Of a DNA stretch of 64,000 bases, positions 51,837 to 60,324 are shown one piece after another. The notes beneath the pieces were generated by a model, which was not told the DNA's origin, made no database searches, and was given only the letters and a program-made list of their open reading frames with translations. The stretch lies in assembly GCF_024746795.1 (NCBI RefSeq), contig NZ_CP080524.1, positions 5,062,001-5,126,000 on the forward strand. The letters run 5' to 3'. The first letter of the stretch is position 1, and each line of letters starts with the position of its first letter. This DNA comes from Mesorhizobium sp. AR10 (GTDB lineage Bacteria; Pseudomonadota; Alphaproteobacteria; Rhizobiales; Rhizobiaceae). Position numbers and translations under genes: made by a program.

Positions 51837-52757
51837 ATGCGATTGTTCAAACCTTTGGTACAGGCCCTCAACAGGAACCGGCTGGTCCTGCGCGTAAAAC
51901 TCGTTCGCGACGTCGTCAGAAGAAACTATTTCCGTTCAAGAGCGTCGGCTGAAGGGGCGGCTTTCGCGGACACATTGAAACAAACCGGCTCGAAGCAGTT
52001 CTGCTTTGTGGTCGCCTTCAACACGCCTTGGGTCATCGATGCGATGACAAAGGCCTGGTCGATGTACTCGACCAACATGACACTTGTGGTCATCGACAAT
52101 TCATCGAATGCCGCTGCCCGCGATGCCATCGGCCGCATCTGCGCCAGCAGGGGGATCAAATATTTCGCCCTTCACAAAAACCCGGAGCGTCACCCTTCAC
52201 GTTCCCATGGCGTCGCGCTGAACTGGATTTTCCATCGTCTGATTTGCCGCCTCGAGCCTGAACTGTTCGGCTTCCTCGATCATGACTGCATTCCCGTCGC
52301 ACCTCTGGACATACCAAGCCAGGTTGGGGACAAGATAGGGTACGGCGTGAAACGCGACGCCAGCAGCAATTATCTGTTCACGGCCGGCCCAACCGAATCC
52401 AGGTGGTATTTCTGGCCCGGATTCTGTTTTTTGAAATTCTCGGCCGTACGAGGTCTCGATCTTGATTTCACCCCTCGCATGGAGTGGGGAATGGACACCG
52501 GGGGCGGGAATTGGCCGCTGCTTTATTCCCACCTGAAGATGGATGATATCGCAATAGCGTATGAAACGCTCGTCACTGTCCAAGCGGAAGGCATAGAGGG
52601 AAATCACCAGTTGGTCGATGGAAAGCTGTTTCACGTCCTGGGTGCGGCCGACAAGAAATCGACGGTAAACATTGACGGCTACGGCAAGCGGCTATCGACC
52701 TATATCTGGAACAAGCATCTCGGCGGCGTTGAAGGGCGGATCGTCAACGATTTTTGA
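51837..52757 (+). CDS. GT2-like glycosyltransferase, low-GC insert
   Basis: This 306-residue protein has a GT-A-type core: F-C-F-V-V-A-F-N-T-P-W-V at about 47-58, V-V-I-D-N-S-S-N-A near 80, and F-G-F-L-D-H-D-C-I-P-V at about 140-150 with the D-x-D-like metal site. It should transfer a sugar to an unknown acceptor. Base composition is visibly lower in GC than its neighbours. It sits between two copies of the hydrolase 5' end, so it looks like an inserted module. The start is uncertain: ATG 51837 is used, 51783 is possible. Confidence 0.7.
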   Translation: MRLFKPLVQALNRNRLVLRVKLVRDVVRRNYFRSRASAEGAAFADTLKQTGSKQFCFVVAFNTPWVIDAMTKAWSMYSTNMTLVVIDNSSNAAARDAIGRICASRGIKYFALHKNPERHPSRSHGVALNWIFHRLICRLEPELFGFLDHDCIPVAPLDIPSQVGDKIGYGVKRDASSNYLFTAGPTESRWYFWPGFCFLKFSAVRGLDLDFTPRMEWGMDTGGGNWPLLYSHLKMDDIAIAYETLVTVQAEGIEGNHQLVDGKLFHVLGAADKKSTVNIDGYGKRLSTYIWNKHLGGVEGRIVNDF

Positions 52758-52822
52758 GCCTGCCCCCGCAGCCCCGGCGCCCCCTGCCCGGTCCGCTCGA
52801 CCTACTCCGTATAGCCACCGCC
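52758..52822. repeat. Degenerate copy of the ABC-F gene 3' end
   Basis: About 65 bases match 55497-55562 with roughly ten differences. Read on the minus strand they encode G-G-G-Y-T-E then a TAG, and V-E-R-T-G-Q, the last residues of the ABC-F protein. The original stop codon is changed, so the copy is non-functional. Confidence 0.8.
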
Positions 52823-52905
52823 CATCCAGCCGCACGCTCGAGCCCCCCTTGCATTAGCTGGTCATAGTACAGGCCGGCGCAGGGCGGGCCAACCCACGCT
52901 TCGCC
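52823..52905. repeat. Degenerate second copy of the hydrolase 5' end
   Basis: This matches 51509-51592 with small indels. It begins with the GTG-CGG-CTG-GAT start codons of the hydrolase on the minus strand and abuts the ABC-F 3' copy directly. Confidence 0.8.
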
Positions 52906-52969
52906 ATCTGCCGATGGATGCAAATGGATACGGGGCCGACCCGCGCCAATGGCTTGCGCTCATGTGGCT

Positions 52970-53968
52970 TCAAGCGGAATGTGAGCCATTATCTTGCGCT
53001 CGGCGTCCGCCTCGTCCCAATGTCCTCTTTCGGAATTGTCCCGGTGGAACACCAAACTCACGTTTGAATGCCCGGTTGAAAGCCGCCTCTGAATCGTACC
53101 CGACCTCTGCCGCCACTTGCAGCACCGTCTGTTGGGTCGTTTCGAGCAGTCTTGCCGCGAGTTGCAGCCGCCAGCGCGTTAGATAGGCAAGGGGCGGCTC
53201 GCCGAGGTAGAGCGTGAACCTCTGCGCAAGGACCGAGCGCGAAGTGCCGGCTTCTGTTGCCAATTCGGCTATGGTCAATGGGTGGAACGGCCTTCTGTGC
53301 ATCAATGCCAACGCGCTGCCAACCACCGCATCACGTGCACCCGCCAGCCAACCGGTCTGCTCCGCAGGCAATTGCTCCATGTAGCGCCGCAGCGTTTCAA
53401 TGAAGAGCGCTTCCGCCATCTTCGACAGCAGAATGGACTGCCCGGGGCGCCCGCATCCGGCCTCTGAAACCAGATGGCGGATCGAGTTTTCCAGCCACTC
53501 GCCGGCGGAATCGCCACGGATATTGATCCTGATCATCAACGGCAGGCCGGCGAGAAAGAGCTTGTCGGCGTGTCGCTCGCATCCGAAATAGCCACAGACG
53601 AATCGTGTCGTTTCGCCGCCGCCGCCCAATCGCATCGTCGTGAGATCACCGGCCAGAAACCTGCCGAGCGTGCTCCCGCTGTCGACGAACTTCGAGGGCG
53701 AGCCATTCGAGACGGTATGTGCATCTCCGTGCGGGATGATCAGCACGTCGCCGGCCGAGACGGGTATGGCGGTGTCCGGGAAACACACGACGGCCTTTCC
53801 CTCCGTCACCAGGTGATAGCTCACCAGCCGCTCGGTTCCGGGGGCGAGCACATGGGCAACATCCCGAACGGCGGGCACCTGGAATCCCCAAGGGGCACTA
53901 CATTCCGCATGATAGAAGATGGCGCCGGTCATGCGCACCGCATTCAGCGCCTCTGACAAGGCGTCCAT
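52970..53968 (-). CDS. AraC-family regulator with cupin-type sensor
   Basis: This 332-residue protein has an AraC_binding/cupin_6 sensor domain (about 1-190) and two HTH units: I-A-E-L-A-T-E-A-G-T-S-R-S-V-L-A-Q-R-F and V-A-A-E-V-G-Y-D-S-E-A-A-F-N-R-A-F-K-R-E-F-G at about 245-315. It binds DNA in response to an unknown ligand. ATG 53968 has GGAG six bases upstream. It is divergent from the flavoprotein gene and probably controls it. Both lie in the second module between the hydrolase and ABC-F genes. Confidence 0.88.
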   Translation of the reverse strand: MDALSEALNAVRMTGAIFYHAECSAPWGFQVPAVRDVAHVLAPGTERLVSYHLVTEGKAVVCFPDTAIPVSAGDVLIIPHGDAHTVSNGSPSKFVDSGSTLGRFLAGDLTTMRLGGGGETTRFVCGYFGCERHADKLFLAGLPLMIRINIRGDSAGEWLENSIRHLVSEAGCGRPGQSILLSKMAEALFIETLRRYMEQLPAEQTGWLAGARDAVVGSALALMHRRPFHPLTIAELATEAGTSRSVLAQRFTLYLGEPPLAYLTRWRLQLAARLLETTQQTVLQVAAEVGYDSEAAFNRAFKREFGVPPGQFRKRTLGRGGRRAQDNGSHSA

Positions 53969-54169
53969 CCGCAGCTCCACTCGAACAAGCCCAGCGCCTT
54001 TGGCGCGCTCGCTGCAAAGAAACACGGAATTCCGGCAAAGATTTGATTCCGTCCTGCGCGTAGCTTTCGAACCCTCACGGTCGCATCGGATCTGGTGCGA
54101 CAGTCGAATACGCCAGGCCGCGGGCAAAGAGGGGCTGACCACAGCTCAGGCGAACCCGAGGAGGTCGAA

Positions 54170-55405
54170 GTGAACAAGAAGTTCGATGCAATCGTCGTGG
54201 GCGCGCGCTGCGCCGGGTCTCCGACGGCGATGTTGCTGGCCCGGCAGGGTTATCGTGTATTGATGGTCGACCGCGCCACCTTTCCGAGCGACACGGTGTC
54301 CACCCACATTCTGCATCCGCTTGGCGTGAGCGCCCTGTCCCGATGGGGCCTTCTCGACCGGCTGACGGCGACGGGATGCCCGCCTATTCACACCTACACG
54401 TTCGACTTCGGCCCTTTCACGATTGCCGGTTCGCCGGGCACGCGGCAGGCCCCGCTGGCCTATTGCCCGCGGCGAACGATACTGGACAAATTGCTCGTCG
54501 ATGCGGCCGTCGAATCCGGCGCCGAGGTCCGTGAAGGCTTCGCCGTCGACCAGGTCTTGATCGAAGACGGGCGCGTGGTCGGAATAAAGGGCCATTCCAA
54601 GCAAGGCGACGCCATCGTTGAGCGCGCGGACGTGGTCGTCGGCGCCGACGGCAGGCACTCGGTCGTAGCCGAGGCAGTCCGGCCTGAACAGTATGACGAC
54701 AAGCCGCCCTTGCTTGCCGGATACTACACCTACTGGAGCGGGCTACCGATGGAAGGCCGGTTCGAACAATATATCCGCGAGCACCGCGGCTTTGCCGCTG
54801 TTGCAACCCATGACGATCTGACGTTGGTCATTGCCGGCTGGCCATACGCGGAATTCACCGAAAACAAGAAGGATATCGAAGGAAGTTACCGCAAGACGAT
54901 CGAGCTCGCGCCAGTATTTGCCGATCGACTGCGCGGCGCCAGGCAGGAAGCACGCTTTGCCGGTAAAGCCGTGCCGAACTACTTCCGAAAACCCTACGGG
55001 CCCGGCTGGGCGCTCGTGGGGGATGCCGGCTACAACAAGGACTTCATCACGGCGCAAGGAATCATGGACGCCTTCCGGCACGCTGAACTCTGCGCCGGCG
55101 CACTCACCGAGGTCTTCTCTGGAACTCGGTCGTTCGAGGATGCTATGGGCGATTATCATCGCGCTCGGGATGCACAGGTAAAGGCGATGTACGAATTCAC
55201 CTGCGAGCTGGCGACACTGGAACCGCCGTCGCCCGAGATGCAGCAGCTGTTCGGCGCAATCCATGGCAACCAGGAGGCCATGGACGGATTTGCACGGCTA
55301 AACGCAGGGACGACGTCGCCTGCCGAGTTCTTCGCGCCGGAAAACGTCGATGCAATCATGGCAGCCGCAGCTTCGAGCTCCCGCAAAAAGGTGCTGCGCC
55401 GGTGA
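54170..55405 (+). CDS. FAD-dependent monooxygenase / oxidoreductase
   Basis: The 411-residue flavoprotein has the FAD dinucleotide motif V-V-G-A-R-C-A-G-S at about 9-17, a G-A-D-G-R-H-S-V-V motif near 159, and the second FAD motif A-L-V-G-D-A-G-Y-N-K-D at about 281-291. It resembles group A flavin hydroxylases and geranylgeranyl-reductase-like oxidoreductases; the substrate is open. The start is a GTG at 54170 with GAGG upstream. The divergent AraC gene suggests inducible expression. Confidence 0.85.
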   Translation: MNKKFDAIVVGARCAGSPTAMLLARQGYRVLMVDRATFPSDTVSTHILHPLGVSALSRWGLLDRLTATGCPPIHTYTFDFGPFTIAGSPGTRQAPLAYCPRRTILDKLLVDAAVESGAEVREGFAVDQVLIEDGRVVGIKGHSKQGDAIVERADVVVGADGRHSVVAEAVRPEQYDDKPPLLAGYYTYWSGLPMEGRFEQYIREHRGFAAVATHDDLTLVIAGWPYAEFTENKKDIEGSYRKTIELAPVFADRLRGARQEARFAGKAVPNYFRKPYGPGWALVGDAGYNKDFITAQGIMDAFRHAELCAGALTEVFSGTRSFEDAMGDYHRARDAQVKAMYEFTCELATLEPPSPEMQQLFGAIHGNQEAMDGFARLNAGTTSPAEFFAPENVDAIMAAAASSSRKKVLRR

Positions 55406-55498
55406 GGCCGAGGGGCTCAGTCCGACTATCGGGCAGCGAAAGCCGGCTTTGATGAGCCGTAGCGCCGGTTAGAGGCAGCGTTGCGCCGCCAAATCCCC

Positions 55499-57121
55499 CT
55501 ACCCCCGCAACCCCGGCGCTTCCTGCCCGGTGCGCTCGACATATTCGGTATAGCCGCCGCCGTAGGTGTGGATGCCCTCTGGCGTCAATTCCAGCACCCG
55601 GTTCGAAAGCGCTGCCAGGAAATGCCGGTCGTGCGAGACGAACAGCATGGTGCCCTCGTATTGCGACAGCGCCGTGATCAGCATCTCCTTGGTGGCGATG
55701 TCCAAATGGTTGGTCGGCTCGTCCAGAACCAACAGATTGGGCGGATCGAACAGCATCAGCGCCATCACCAGCCGCGCCTTCTCGCCACCTGAGAGCACGC
55801 GGCATTTCTTGTCGATCTCGTCGCCGGAAAAGCCGAAGCAGCCGGCGAGCGCGCGGAGCGGCGCCTGGCCTGCCTGCGGGAACGCGTCCTCCAGCGTCTG
55901 GAACACGGTGCGCTCGCCCTCCAGCAGTTCCATGGCGTGCTGGGCGAAATAGCCCATCTTGACGCTCGGGCCACGGGCGACCGTGCCATTGTCGGGCTCG
56001 GAGGCACCGGCCACCAGCTTCAGCAGCGTCGACTTGCCGGCGCCGTTGACGCCCATGATGCACCAGCGTTCGCGGCGGCGCACCTGGAAGTCCAGCCCCT
56101 CATAGATGGTGCGGCTGCCATAGCCCTTGTGGACGTTCTTCAGCGTGACGACATCCTCGCCGCAGCGCGGCGCCGGCTGGAAGTCGAACGACACGGTCTG
56201 GCGCCGCTTGGGCGGCTCGACGCGGTCGATCTTGTCCAGCTTCTTCACCCGGCTCTGCACCTGGGCGGCATGCGAGGCGCGTGCCTTGAAGCGCTCGATG
56301 AAGGCAATCTCCTTGGCCAGCATCGCCTGCTGGCGCTCGAACTGCGCCTGCTGCTGCTTGTCGGCAATCGCCCGCTGTTGCTGGTAGAATTCGTAATTGC
56401 CGGAGTAAGCAGTCAGCGAACCGGCGTCGATCTCGACCACCTTGTTGACGATGCGGTTCATGAACTCACGGTCGTGCGAGGTCATCAGCAGCGCGCCGTC
56501 ATAGCCCTTGAGGAAGGATTCCAGCCAGATCAGGCTTTCGAGGTCGAGATGGTTGCTCGGTTCGTCGAGCAGCATGACATCGGGCCGCATCAAGAGAATG
56601 CGGGCAAGCGCCACGCGCATCTTCCAGCCGCCGGACAGCTTGCCGACGTCGCCGTCCATCATCTCCTGGGAAAAGCCGAGACCGTCCAGCACCTCGCGGG
56701 CACGGCCGTCCAGCGCGTAGCCGTCGAGCTCCTCGAAGCGGTGCTGCGCCTCGCCATATTTTTCGATGATGTCGTCCATCCGGTCTGCCTGGTCGGGATC
56801 GGCCATCGCCGCCTCAAGTGCCGCCATCTCGGCCGCCACATCAGAGACAGGCCCGGCGCCGTTCATCACTTCGGCGACAGCGCTATGACCTTCCATGTCG
56901 CCGACATCCTGGCTGAAATAGCCGATGGTGACGCCACGATCGACCTGCACCTGGCCTTCGTCCAGCTGCTCCTCGCCGGTGATCATGCGAAACAGCGTCG
57001 TCTTGCCGGCGCCGTTCGGCCCGACAAGGCCAACCTTCTCGCCCTTCTGCAGCGCCGCCGACGCTTCGATGAAGACAAGCTGACGGCCATTCTGCTTGCT
57101 GATGCTTTCGAGACGTATCAT
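55499..57121 (-). CDS. ABC-F family ATPase
   Basis: This soluble 540-residue protein has two ABC cassettes: Walker A G-P-N-G-A-G-K-T-T and L-S-G-G-W in the first, G-V-N-G-A-G-K-S-T and L-S-G-G-E-K-A-R-L in the second. A charged linker lies between about 240 and 310. ABC-F proteins bind the ribosome and aid translation or protect it from antibiotics. No transporter helices are present. The start is ATG 57121 (M-I-R-L-E-S-I-S). Its 3' end is copied in degenerate form at 52758-52822. Confidence 0.92.
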   Translation of the reverse strand: MIRLESISKQNGRQLVFIEASAALQKGEKVGLVGPNGAGKTTLFRMITGEEQLDEGQVQVDRGVTIGYFSQDVGDMEGHSAVAEVMNGAGPVSDVAAEMAALEAAMADPDQADRMDDIIEKYGEAQHRFEELDGYALDGRAREVLDGLGFSQEMMDGDVGKLSGGWKMRVALARILLMRPDVMLLDEPSNHLDLESLIWLESFLKGYDGALLMTSHDREFMNRIVNKVVEIDAGSLTAYSGNYEFYQQQRAIADKQQQAQFERQQAMLAKEIAFIERFKARASHAAQVQSRVKKLDKIDRVEPPKRRQTVSFDFQPAPRCGEDVVTLKNVHKGYGSRTIYEGLDFQVRRRERWCIMGVNGAGKSTLLKLVAGASEPDNGTVARGPSVKMGYFAQHAMELLEGERTVFQTLEDAFPQAGQAPLRALAGCFGFSGDEIDKKCRVLSGGEKARLVMALMLFDPPNLLVLDEPTNHLDIATKEMLITALSQYEGTMLFVSHDRHFLAALSNRVLELTPEGIHTYGGGYTEYVERTGQEAPGLRG

Positions 57122-57312
57122 GCTTCCACGCGAGGCTGAGGGATTTTCCCCGGCCCTTACGCGATCACCCGCGCCAGAGGAAGCGCGCAAACGCTGCCCG
57201 CGCGCAAAAGCCGCTGCGGATCGCGCCCCCTGAACGCAGAACAGCCCGCCGCGCCAATGCGCGCAGCGAGCTGTTGGGGGGTACTGATCGTCTGGAGAAA
57301 CTCAAAATGGGC

Positions 57313-57336
57313 GGCCCGCCAGAACCCCGGCGGGCC
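57313..57336 (-). terminator. Hairpin downstream of DUF892 gene
   Basis: GGCCCGCC pairs with GGCGGGCC. On the minus strand it follows the DUF892 stop; a short T-run (ATTTTG) comes later. Confidence 0.6.
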
Positions 57337-57346
57337 TTGGTGTTCG

Positions 57347-57844
57347 TCAGGCAGCTTCTGCCTGCTGATTGACGACCGTTGTGGCGATGCCCGTCAGGGC
57401 CACGTCGGTCGCCTTTTCTTCCTTCAGCGTTGCTTCCAGAAGTGCAACCGCGTCATTCAGGCCAAGCTCATTGGCCCAGGTCCGCATCGTGCCGTAGCGT
57501 GAAATCTCGTAGTGCTCGACTGCCTGTGCGGCAGCCAGAAGTCCGGCATCGAGCGCCGGCGACCCCTTGTAGTCTTCCATGACTTCCGCGCCCTCATCGG
57601 TGATGCCGACGATTGCCGCACAGGTCTTGCCCTGCGGCTTCTTGCCGATGGTGGCGAACACCTGTTCGAGGCGGGCGACATGGCCTTCGGTTTCGGTGCG
57701 ATGTTTCGCGAAGGCGGCCTTCAGGTCCGCACTCTGTGCAGCCTTCTCCATCTTGGGCAAGGTCGCGAGGATTTTCTTCTCGGCAAAATAGATGTCTTTC
57801 AGCGTGTCGTGAAAGAGGTCTTCAAGCATTTTCTGTTTGGCCAT
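57347..57844 (-). CDS. DUF892/YciE-type ferritin-like protein
   Basis: The 165-residue protein matches the YciE/DUF892 four-helix fold: L-E-D-L-F-H-D-T-L-K-D-I-Y-F-A-E-K at about 7-23 and E-H-Y-E-I-S-R-Y-G near 110. It may bind metal and act in general stress. It is cytoplasmic. The ATG at 57844 has AAGGAG upstream. Confidence 0.9.
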   Translation of the reverse strand: MAKQKMLEDLFHDTLKDIYFAEKKILATLPKMEKAAQSADLKAAFAKHRTETEGHVARLEQVFATIGKKPQGKTCAAIVGITDEGAEVMEDYKGSPALDAGLLAAAQAVEHYEISRYGTMRTWANELGLNDAVALLEATLKEEKATDVALTGIATTVVNQQAEAA

Positions 57845-58010
57845 TGTATTCTCCTTGGGGTTTGCCCTCGGAGCAACAATGAGCGGTCGAACGAATTGTT
57901 CCGCGCCATAATTTGCGTCTCGCCGGGGCGGCCGACCGCCAACCGCAGGGTCACAAGGGCGGGGCGCGCTGCGTCTATGAGCGAGCGAGATTTGCGTGAA
58001 GATGTCGTGG

Positions 58011-59147
58011 CTAACGCATCAAACCGGCTGCACGCAGCGCGTCCTCGATGACCCTGCCGATACCAGCGGCCGAACCGCGCGCAGCGTCAGGCTGCGGTTC
58101 TGCGGCAGGGCGTGCCGCACGTGGCTTTTCCGCTGGGCTATAGGTCTGCAAGGCCTTGGCTGACGCGGTGTCTGTTGTCGCCGTGCGGCGCATAGCTGGG
58201 TTCGCCAAACCCCAAAAGCGGGCGATACAGCGAGTCGAGGAAATGCCGACATCCAGCATGAATGGCCCTGCCCCGCCCAGGCCATCGTCGCCGGTCGTCT
58301 TCAATGGCGTGCCATGGCCCATGCCGGCAATGATGTATTTCTCCAGCAGTTCCCGGCCATTGCTATCGCACCAGACCTGCCGTGTTTGGCCATCGACAGT
58401 TTCCACGCGTGTCGGGCTGGTGCCCATGCCATGCACGCCTTGCCATTGTGCCAGGATCGCATCGGCATTGGACGGGACGACGGTGTTGTCGGCTGACCCC
58501 TGCCAGATCGAAATCTTCGGCCAGGGACCTTTGTTCGGCGAGGCTTCGCGCACGAGCCGCTGGAGTTCAGCTTTGGACGGACCGCCATGGCCACGCATGC
58601 GATCAAAAGCTTCGGGGATCGTCGACGCGCTGCCGTAGGCCAGTCCTGCAATGATCGCGCCGCCGGCGAAAACCTCGGGATAGACCGCCAGCATCGCCGT
58701 CGCCATGGCGCCGCCGGCGGAAAGACCGGTGATGAAAATACGCTTGCGGTCGAGCCCATGCGCGACGACCGCCGCTTCGATCATCTGGCGGATCGACAGC
58801 GCTTCGCCACTGTCGCGGCGGATGTCGCCAGGGGCGAACCAGTTGAAGCAAAGATTGGCATTGTTGGCGCGTTGCTGCTCGGGAAACAGGATTGCAAAAC
58901 CTTGCCGGTCCGCGAGTTGCGACCACCCGGAACCATGATCGTAATCGGCCGCGCTCTGCGTACAGCCATGCAGCACGACGACCAGTGCTGCTTCCTCCGG
59001 CAGGTTTTCGGGAACGTAGAGCCGCGCGCGCAAGGCGCCAGGATTGGAACCAAACCCGGTCATATCGGACAAGCGATCGGGATGGCGCTGTGCGGAAACA
59101 CCTGGCCGGCCACGCATTGCCGTCAGGCGAGCGATCGTATCTGACAT
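58011..59147 (-). CDS. PHB-depolymerase-family esterase
   Basis: This 378-residue alpha/beta hydrolase has the esterase_phb features: V-V-L-H-G-C-T-Q at about 55-62, nucleophile in G-L-S-A-G-G near 137, and catalytic His in A-G-M-G-H-G-T near 280. It should cleave short-chain esters or extracellular polymers. The C-terminus from about 315 is Pro/Ala-rich. The ATG at 59147 is favoured; the upstream frame to 59237 could be a leader but looks poor. No clear signal peptide is seen with this start. Confidence 0.85.
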   Translation of the reverse strand: MSDTIARLTAMRGRPGVSAQRHPDRLSDMTGFGSNPGALRARLYVPENLPEEAALVVVLHGCTQSAADYDHGSGWSQLADRQGFAILFPEQQRANNANLCFNWFAPGDIRRDSGEALSIRQMIEAAVVAHGLDRKRIFITGLSAGGAMATAMLAVYPEVFAGGAIIAGLAYGSASTIPEAFDRMRGHGGPSKAELQRLVREASPNKGPWPKISIWQGSADNTVVPSNADAILAQWQGVHGMGTSPTRVETVDGQTRQVWCDSNGRELLEKYIIAGMGHGTPLKTTGDDGLGGAGPFMLDVGISSTRCIARFWGLANPAMRRTATTDTASAKALQTYSPAEKPRAARPAAEPQPDAARGSAAGIGRVIEDALRAAGLMR

Positions 59148-59276
59148 GTTTCGCAAATCTGTTTCCTTGCTCGCCGGAATGGCAGGTTGCGCACAACGCA
59201 CATGCAGCAATATCGTTGCTGCACTGCACAATAACAAGCCATAGCGAACCGAGGCGCCCCGCGACTTGCTGGGCGG

Positions 59277-60020
59277 CTACTTCGCGTCGTGGAAAATGAT
59301 GCCGATGGTGTGGCGCATGCCGGAGCACAGGCGGCTGACGCCGTGGCGCAGATTGACCCGGTAATTGCCTTTGGTGCCTTGTACCGGGCGGTTGTGGACG
59401 GCGAAGGCGACTGCATCGCCCTGGCGCAGCGGCACCACTTCGGCGCGGCTCTGCATGCGCGGCCGCTGCTCGGTCAGCACGAACTCGCCGCCGGTGAAAT
59501 CCTCGCCCGGCTCGGACAGCAGGATCGCCACCTGCAACGGAAAGGCGAGATCGCCATAGAGATCCTGGTGCAGGCAGTTGAAGTCACCAGACACGTATTG
59601 CAGCAGCAGCGGCGTCGGCCGCGTCTGGCCCTGGTCGTGGCATTGGCTGAGGAACGCGGCGTGTTCCGAGGGATAGCGCTGAGCAATGCCCATACGCTCG
59701 TTCCAGTCATTGGCGACAGTGGCGAGTTGCGGATAGAGCGCGCTGCGCAAGGCGCCGATCAAATCGGGCAAGGGATAGCGGAAATAGCGGTACTCGCCCT
59801 TGCCGAAGCCATGCCGCGCCATCACCACATGGCTGCGGAAATGCTCCTCTTGGTCGTAGAGCCCGGCGATCTGCCGGCACTCCTGCGGCGTCAGCAGCTT
59901 TTCGATGACGGCGCAGCCATGGCCGCTGAGTTCGCCGGCCAGCGCCGGCCAATCATAAGCGGCGACGCGCGTCTCGGCCGAACGCAGCGCCGCTTTCGTA
60001 CCTATCGAATGGATGGTCAT
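59277..60020 (-). CDS. 2OG-Fe(II) oxygenase
   Basis: The 247-residue enzyme has the Fe(II) facial triad: L-H-Q-D-L-Y-G-D gives His and Asp at about 164 and 166, and L-R-H-G-V-S-R gives the distal His and 2-oxoglutarate Arg near 225-229. The family resembles bacterial prolyl-hydroxylase-like and DNA-repair-type oxygenases; the substrate is unknown. ATG 60020 has GGAGG six bases upstream. It appears monocistronic. Confidence 0.85.
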   Translation of the reverse strand: MTIHSIGTKAALRSAETRVAAYDWPALAGELSGHGCAVIEKLLTPQECRQIAGLYDQEEHFRSHVVMARHGFGKGEYRYFRYPLPDLIGALRSALYPQLATVANDWNERMGIAQRYPSEHAAFLSQCHDQGQTRPTPLLLQYVSGDFNCLHQDLYGDLAFPLQVAILLSEPGEDFTGGEFVLTEQRPRMQSRAEVVPLRQGDAVAFAVHNRPVQGTKGNYRVNLRHGVSRLCSGMRHTIGIIFHDAK

Positions 60021-60324
60021 GGTTAGCCTCCGATCGCTTGCCTGCCATGAAGGTGGAGGAGATGGCATGCGCCAGCCACCCGTTTCCTGCCAGGGTGGCT
60101 GGCGCCCGCACGAACACCGGCCAATCATGCGCAGCCCCACGGCCGCGGATTGGCAATTTGCGCACCGTCTCGCGGCCGGCCTCGATCGGTGCGGTCAACC
60201 TGTTCGGCAACGGCCGGAAATGCCCCAGGACGCCGATTTGCCGCTTTACCGAATGTTCAGCAAGGTTTCGCATGCTCCGGGCGGCGTTGACGCGCCGCGA
60301 AGCTGACATAGAGGCAGAACGCCG
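60021..60324. other. Divergent intergenic region
   Basis: This holds the upstream sequences of the oxygenase and the GAF-GGDEF-PilZ gene. No gene or repeat is seen; open frames here lack coding character. Confidence 0.35.
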
